A stretch of 64,000 bases of DNA from Calothrix sp. NIES-2100 (lineage in GTDB: Bacteria > Cyanobacteriota > Cyanobacteriia > Cyanobacteriales > Nostocaceae), in contig NZ_AP018178.1 of the NCBI RefSeq assembly GCF_002368195.1, positions 3,058,791-3,122,790 on the forward strand, written 5' to 3'. This document shows positions 60,519 through 64,000 of the stretch, piece by piece. The position numbers and the translations under genes were made by a program. Position 1 is the stretch's first letter, and each line of letters starts with the position of its first letter. The notes under the pieces were generated by a model. That model searched no databases. It was not told the origin of the DNA and saw only the letters and a list, made by a program, of their open reading frames with translations.

Positions 60519-62195
60519 TTGCCTGAATTAGATATTCCTAGCCAATTTGATGTCTTAGTAGTTGGTGCAGGTGCTGCGGGACTGTATACAGCACTTTGTC
60601 TACCAGAGTCATTGCGAGTCGGCTTAATTACCAAAGAAACAGTTGCTTTGTCTGCCAGTGATTGGGCACAAGGTGGGATTGCTGCCGCGATCGCCCCTGA
60701 AGATTCTCCAACTTTACATATTGAAGACACAATGCGGGCAGGGGCAGGCTTGTGTGATAAAGCAGCGGTAGAATTCCTTGCCGAACACGCCCCTAGCTGT
60801 ATTCAATCTCTAGTCGAGTTGGGAGTAGCTTTTGACCGTCATGGTAATACTTTGGCTTTAACTTTAGAAGCTGCCCATTCTCGTAATCGCGTTCTCCATA
60901 CCGCTGACACCACAGGTAGGGAAGTGATCACAACCCTGACTGCCCAAGTATTGCGCCGCCCCAATATTCAAATTATTCAGCAGGCTTTGGCTTTGAGTTT
61001 GTGGATGACACCGCAAGGTGATCAAACTCAAGGAGTTAGCCTATTTTATCAAGGCGAAATCCATTGGATTAGAGCTGGTGCGGTGGTACTGGCAACTGGT
61101 GGTGGTGGGCAGGTATTTGCGCAAACTACTAACCCGGCTGTGAGTACAGGTGATGGAGTAGCGATCGCTGCCCGTGCTGGGGCGATCCTCCGCGATTTAG
61201 AATTTGTCCAATTTCACCCTACAGCCCTGACTAAACCAGGGAGCGATCGCTTTCTCATCAGTGAAGCTGTACGCGGTGAGGGCGCACACCTGGTTGACAA
61301 TGAGGGACGGCGTTTTGCCTTTGACTACCATCCTGCGGGTGAACTTGCACCTCGCGATATAGTTAGTAGAGCTATTTTCAGCCATTTGCAACGTACTTCA
61401 GCTGATCCTTCCACTGCCTATGTCTGGTTAGACATGCGCCCCATCCCAGCTGACAAGATTCGTCATCGCTTCCCCAACATCATTAAAGTTTGTCAACATT
61501 GGGGTATTGATGTCTTTAAAGAACCAATTCCTGTCGCCCCGGCGGCTCATTACTGGATGGGTGGAATTGTCACAGATTTGATGAATCGGACAAATATTCC
61601 TGGTTTGTACGCTGTGGGAGAAACCGCCAGTACTGGAGTGCATGGAGCCAATCGCTTAGCCAGTAACTCTCTTTTAGAATGTATCGTATTTGGCGCACAG
61701 ATGGCCAATATTGATTTGCCTGTTGATGCGCCAAAAGAGACATCAATGCTGCCAATCCGAGAATTTGAAACAGAAGTTGAGCAGTGGAATAGACAACAAT
61801 TACACTTAGAAACACTGCGTCAGAAGTTACCGCGATTGGTTTGGCAAAGTGCAGGGATTTCGCGATCGCAGTCAGGATTGGAAGCCGCGATCACCACTGT
61901 TGAATCTTGGCAGCGAGATTTTGCTGCCTTACCTTTGAGTGAATTTCTGCTATCTTTAACTCCAGCAGAACCAGCTCGTTTAAAATTACCTGATGTCGAA
62001 CGACAATTGCGACTTTGGGCTGAGACTCGTAATTTGCTAGATGTGGCTGATTTAATTCTCAAAAGCGCTGTTTTTAGAACCGAAAGCCGGGGCGGACACT
62101 ACCGCTCAGATTATCCGGAGACAGACTTCGATTGGCAAGCTCACACCCTTGTCCAAAAAAATCATTGGTGGAAATGCCCAATCTTAAACTATTAA
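60519..62195 (+). CDS. nadB: L-aspartate oxidase
   Basis: FAD enzyme that oxidises L-aspartate to iminoaspartate, the first step of NAD synthesis. Protein of 558 residues from a TTG start (no ATG near; the first residues PELDIPSQFDVLVVGAGAAG agree with the family). Signatures: dinucleotide-binding GAGAAGLY, SDWAQGGIAAA, RNRVLHTADTTG, the active-site region EFVQFHPTAL, AVRGEGA and GLYAVGETASTGVHGANRLASNSLLE. Length is that of the short cyanobacterial NadB. The nadA gene is not in the window. Convergent with a small exported-protein gene. Confidence 0.95.
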   Translation: MPELDIPSQFDVLVVGAGAAGLYTALCLPESLRVGLITKETVALSASDWAQGGIAAAIAPEDSPTLHIEDTMRAGAGLCDKAAVEFLAEHAPSCIQSLVELGVAFDRHGNTLALTLEAAHSRNRVLHTADTTGREVITTLTAQVLRRPNIQIIQQALALSLWMTPQGDQTQGVSLFYQGEIHWIRAGAVVLATGGGGQVFAQTTNPAVSTGDGVAIAARAGAILRDLEFVQFHPTALTKPGSDRFLISEAVRGEGAHLVDNEGRRFAFDYHPAGELAPRDIVSRAIFSHLQRTSADPSTAYVWLDMRPIPADKIRHRFPNIIKVCQHWGIDVFKEPIPVAPAAHYWMGGIVTDLMNRTNIPGLYAVGETASTGVHGANRLASNSLLECIVFGAQMANIDLPVDAPKETSMLPIREFETEVEQWNRQQLHLETLRQKLPRLVWQSAGISRSQSGLEAAITTVESWQRDFAALPLSEFLLSLTPAEPARLKLPDVERQLRLWAETRNLLDVADLILKSAVFRTESRGGHYRSDYPETDFDWQAHTLVQKNHWWKCPILNY

Positions 62196-62250
62196 AAATC
62201 TTCGAGCCATGATTAACCAGTCACTGACCGCTTGCATCTATGTAGGTAGT

Positions 62251-62517
62251 TCAGCGAGTACCACTACCATGCTGACTGTCAGGCCCACCATAATTCGGTG
62301 GTGTATAAGTTTTTTTTAAATCCTGAATAGTAGCTCCTAGCGTGGTTAAGCTTTCACCACTAGTGCTAAAACTATTCACATTCACAACACTCAAGTCTGC
62401 TGTAGTATTGGCAGTTTTAGGAATTACCAAGTAAACACTGATCAATAAGATTGCTATACTAGTGATTCTCAGATGATGAGTAATAGATCTGGGTAAATTT
62501 ACTGTTTCAGTTTTCAT
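62251..62517 (-). CDS. Small exported protein with GGP...GSGTR end
   Basis: Protein of 88 residues. N-terminal basic then hydrophobic segment (ITSIAILLISVYLVIP) acts as a signal or anchor. The tail PPNYGGPDSQHGSGTR looks like the short proline/glycine motif found at the start of some cyanobacterial exported proteins such as DUF928 types, but the rest of that domain is missing. Could be a complete small protein or the 5' part of a shortened gene. Start supported by an agagaaatgg stretch upstream. Confidence 0.55.
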   Translation of the reverse strand: MKTETVNLPRSITHHLRITSIAILLISVYLVIPKTANTTADLSVVNVNSFSTSGESLTTLGATIQDLKKTYTPPNYGGPDSQHGSGTR

Positions 62518-63156
62518 GCCATTTCTCTATGTTATTTACGGTAGTTATACTTATTGTCTCAAAAAAAATATTAAATCTTTATTAATTTTTTGTTGCACTC
62601 GATAAACTTGCTGGATAAAAAATAGTTTTTATTAGCTGGCTAGTTGATGTAGCGGTAGTTTTTATTCAACGCACTTGACATCTAGAATTATAGTTTTGGT
62701 TGTGTTTATAACATCGGTCTAAAGTTAGATATTTTTAAGCATTGCTTAAACATGAGCAGCGATTAAATGCTTATGGCTTAATACAATCTTAATATTATTC
62801 TGTGTAAATACTCTGTCAGATGGATTACAAATTAGCTGTAATCATCTATGTTAGTGCAAAATTCTTTTATGTTAAGAAGAGTTATGTGATCGCTGTTACT
62901 GAACTCTCAACTGCTCAAGTTTCCCTGTTGCACTTTTGCATCCATTCTCAATGAGTACAAATTAGTAAAAATATTGTCAATTAAAATTAATTATTTAAGT
63001 ATATACACTTAGATATAGCCGAAAAGCCAGTCTCCCAAGAACGTAAAGCCCTTCGGGCATAGCTTAGCTTACCGCGTAGCCTTCCGCAGCAAAACCAGCC
63101 GTTCGTTTAGCGAACAACGAACGCACCCAAAACGAGGATATGCAAATCTCTAATCC
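62518..63156. other. AT-rich intergenic region with dispersed repeats
   Basis: 640 bp without a convincing gene. AT-rich to about 63015, then a dispersed repeat region with gcccttcgggc and gttcg-tttag-cgaac hairpins (about 63050-63120), of the kind scattered in Nostoc genomes. Confidence 0.55.
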
Positions 63157-63266
63157 CTAGTGGTTCATCGCATTAATTTTGCGGTGCTGCGAGATCCCCG
63201 ACTTCTTTAAGAAGTCGGGGATCTGAACATCCGCGACGCATCACAATTAATGCGATAGACCACTAG
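63157..63266. repeat. 110-bp nested palindromic element (MITE-like)
   Basis: Outer inverted ends ctagtggttcatcgcatta and taatgcgatagaccactag (about 22-bp arms with 2-3 mismatches) enclose a perfect 15-bp palindrome gatccccgacttctt / aagaagtcggggatc (63194-63224). The core recurs at 884-914 without the outer arms. No coding capacity. Confidence 0.78.
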
Positions 63267-63288
63267 AACCTTCATTCTCGGCGACTGA

Positions 63289-63726
63289 TTAACGCGGATA
63301 AATCAAAATTCCGCGCGATCGCCCTCTAAATCGTTGATGATTTTGATGATATTCAGAACGCTGCTCAAACACAGGATTTCTCAGTGTCGAGTTGCGGAAG
63401 ATGGGATTAACTAAATTGGGATAAGTCAAACTAGGATTGATGATAGTTTGCTGGTATGGAGGATCAGAATAAACAGTAGTTCTGGGTTGGTAGTACTCAG
63501 TGCGGCGACGATAGTAGTTATCTGTGTTACACGGTATTTGCTCAGTTACCCCATTGATAGGTATGGGAGTAGCGATCGAGTTACTGTAAACATATGAACT
63601 CACACCATCCGAGTGTTGTCTCACACCATTAATAATAATCACCATTTCGGCAGAAGCGGGGGCGATTGTAGCACCGATCAACGCCAGAGTGATACCTGTA
63701 CCGAGCCAATTCTTGATGTTATCCAT
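63289..63726 (-). CDS. Exported Tyr/Asn/Arg-rich protein, unknown
   Basis: About 145 residues from ATG 63726 (MDNIKNW), with GGAGAAG upstream. Signal peptide (LALIGATIAPASAEM). The mature protein opens with VIIINGVRQHSDG, has a short cysteine-bearing stretch (IPCNTDNYYRRR) and is very rich in Tyr, Asn, Pro and Arg, with repeated NP(I/V)F / NPSL turns. No family known to me; the composition suggests a disordered secreted protein. Confidence 0.65.
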   Translation of the reverse strand: MDNIKNWLGTGITLALIGATIAPASAEMVIIINGVRQHSDGVSSYVYSNSIATPIPINGVTEQIPCNTDNYYRRRTEYYQPRTTVYSDPPYQQTIINPSLTYPNLVNPIFRNSTLRNPVFEQRSEYHQNHQRFRGRSRGILIYPR

Positions 63727-63901
63727 ATTTTGCTTCTCCAAAAATTTGATAACGCGGAATTATTAGCTACAAATACCTAAAAAATACCTGTAGCTACTTC
63801 ATGAAAATTTAGATCTCTATCTAATTTAATTTTGCCAGATTCCAAAAAGATTGCGGAGATTGGCACAATAAATTAAAGCAGTACTAATTTGTCTACAAAA
63901 C

Positions 63902-64000
63902 GTGAGTACAGAAAGTTTAGAAATTGCCAAATCTCGCTACCAAGCAGGGAAAGTTGCTTTTGAAACTGGGCATTACCGAGAAGCTGTAGAAAACCTGGAA
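63902..64000 (+). CDS. Start of a TPR-like protein (cut by window end)
   Basis: From GTG 63902 the first 33 codons are open to the window end. The reading (SLEIAKSRYQAGKVAFETGH, then YREAVENLE) is a TPR-type helix pair of the sort that starts several cyanobacterial TPR proteins. No strong ribosome site is visible. The C-terminal part is outside the window. Confidence 0.65.
   Translation, partial: MSTESLEIAKSRYQAGKVAFETGHYREAVENLE

Overview
This window is chromosomal DNA from a filamentous, heterocyst-type cyanobacterium close to Nostoc/Anabaena. The evidence is abundant GCGATCGC (HIP1) octamers, 7-bp short tandem repeats of the tgaccaa, tgacaac and tgcccaa type between genes, a psbU gene, and a complete hormogonium chemotaxis locus in the Nostoc gene order. 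No tRNA, rRNA or CRISPR array was found.

Layout. 0-0.85 kb: a TrkA-type K+ uptake regulator. 0.85-15.9 kb: a same-strand cluster of six large exported proteins (three with DUF11-type domains, one of these with GEVED domains; a DUF11/SdrD-like protein; an Ig-plus-beta-barrel protein; a beta-helix protein). Its three central genes are chained by ATGA overlaps, and a structured leader and a clear terminator bracket the cluster. 16.2-19.3 kb: a membrane protein with seven related helical repeats. 20.1-21.1 kb: tilS. 21.1-35.1 kb: the hmp locus, with hmpF divergent from hmpA-hmpB-hmpC-hmpD-hmpE; HmpE (CheA) carries a 945-bp hierarchical repeat block. 35.2-43.7 kb: a prolyl oligopeptidase, a Uma2 protein, a CrtI/CrtISO-like FAD oxidoreductase, an MlaF/MlaD-type lipid transport pair and a Rieske oxygenase. 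43.7-49.4 kb: an accessory region with a 21-bp repeat array, a broken TPR gene ended by an inverted-repeat element, a large unrecognised beta-rich protein, a microviridin-type (graspetide) precursor gene, and relics of an ATP-grasp ligase, another gene and hypB. 49.6-57.4 kb: an MFS transporter, two alpha/beta hydrolases, an MlaE-type permease, a second Uma2 protein, a DUF4112 protein and a BrkB-type membrane protein. 57.6-64 kb: a coiled-coil protein, a TnpB-only IS element, psbU, nadB, two small exported proteins and the start of a TPR-like gene.

How the genes work together. The hmp genes form one signalling array: receptor HmpD, coupler HmpC, kinase HmpE, response regulators HmpA and HmpB, and the coiled-coil partner HmpF. 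In Nostoc punctiforme they control type IV pilus motility of hormogonia. The MlaF, MlaD and MlaE genes are probably parts of one lipid-trafficking ABC transporter, although the permease gene lies 10 kb from the other two. The surface-protein cluster looks like one unit for building an outer-membrane or extracellular structure and is the best candidate for an undescribed system. The second most interesting locus is the intact microviridin precursor next to what reads as a deleted ATP-grasp ligase. A third pattern is three unrelated intergenic arrays that all have an exact 21-bp period.
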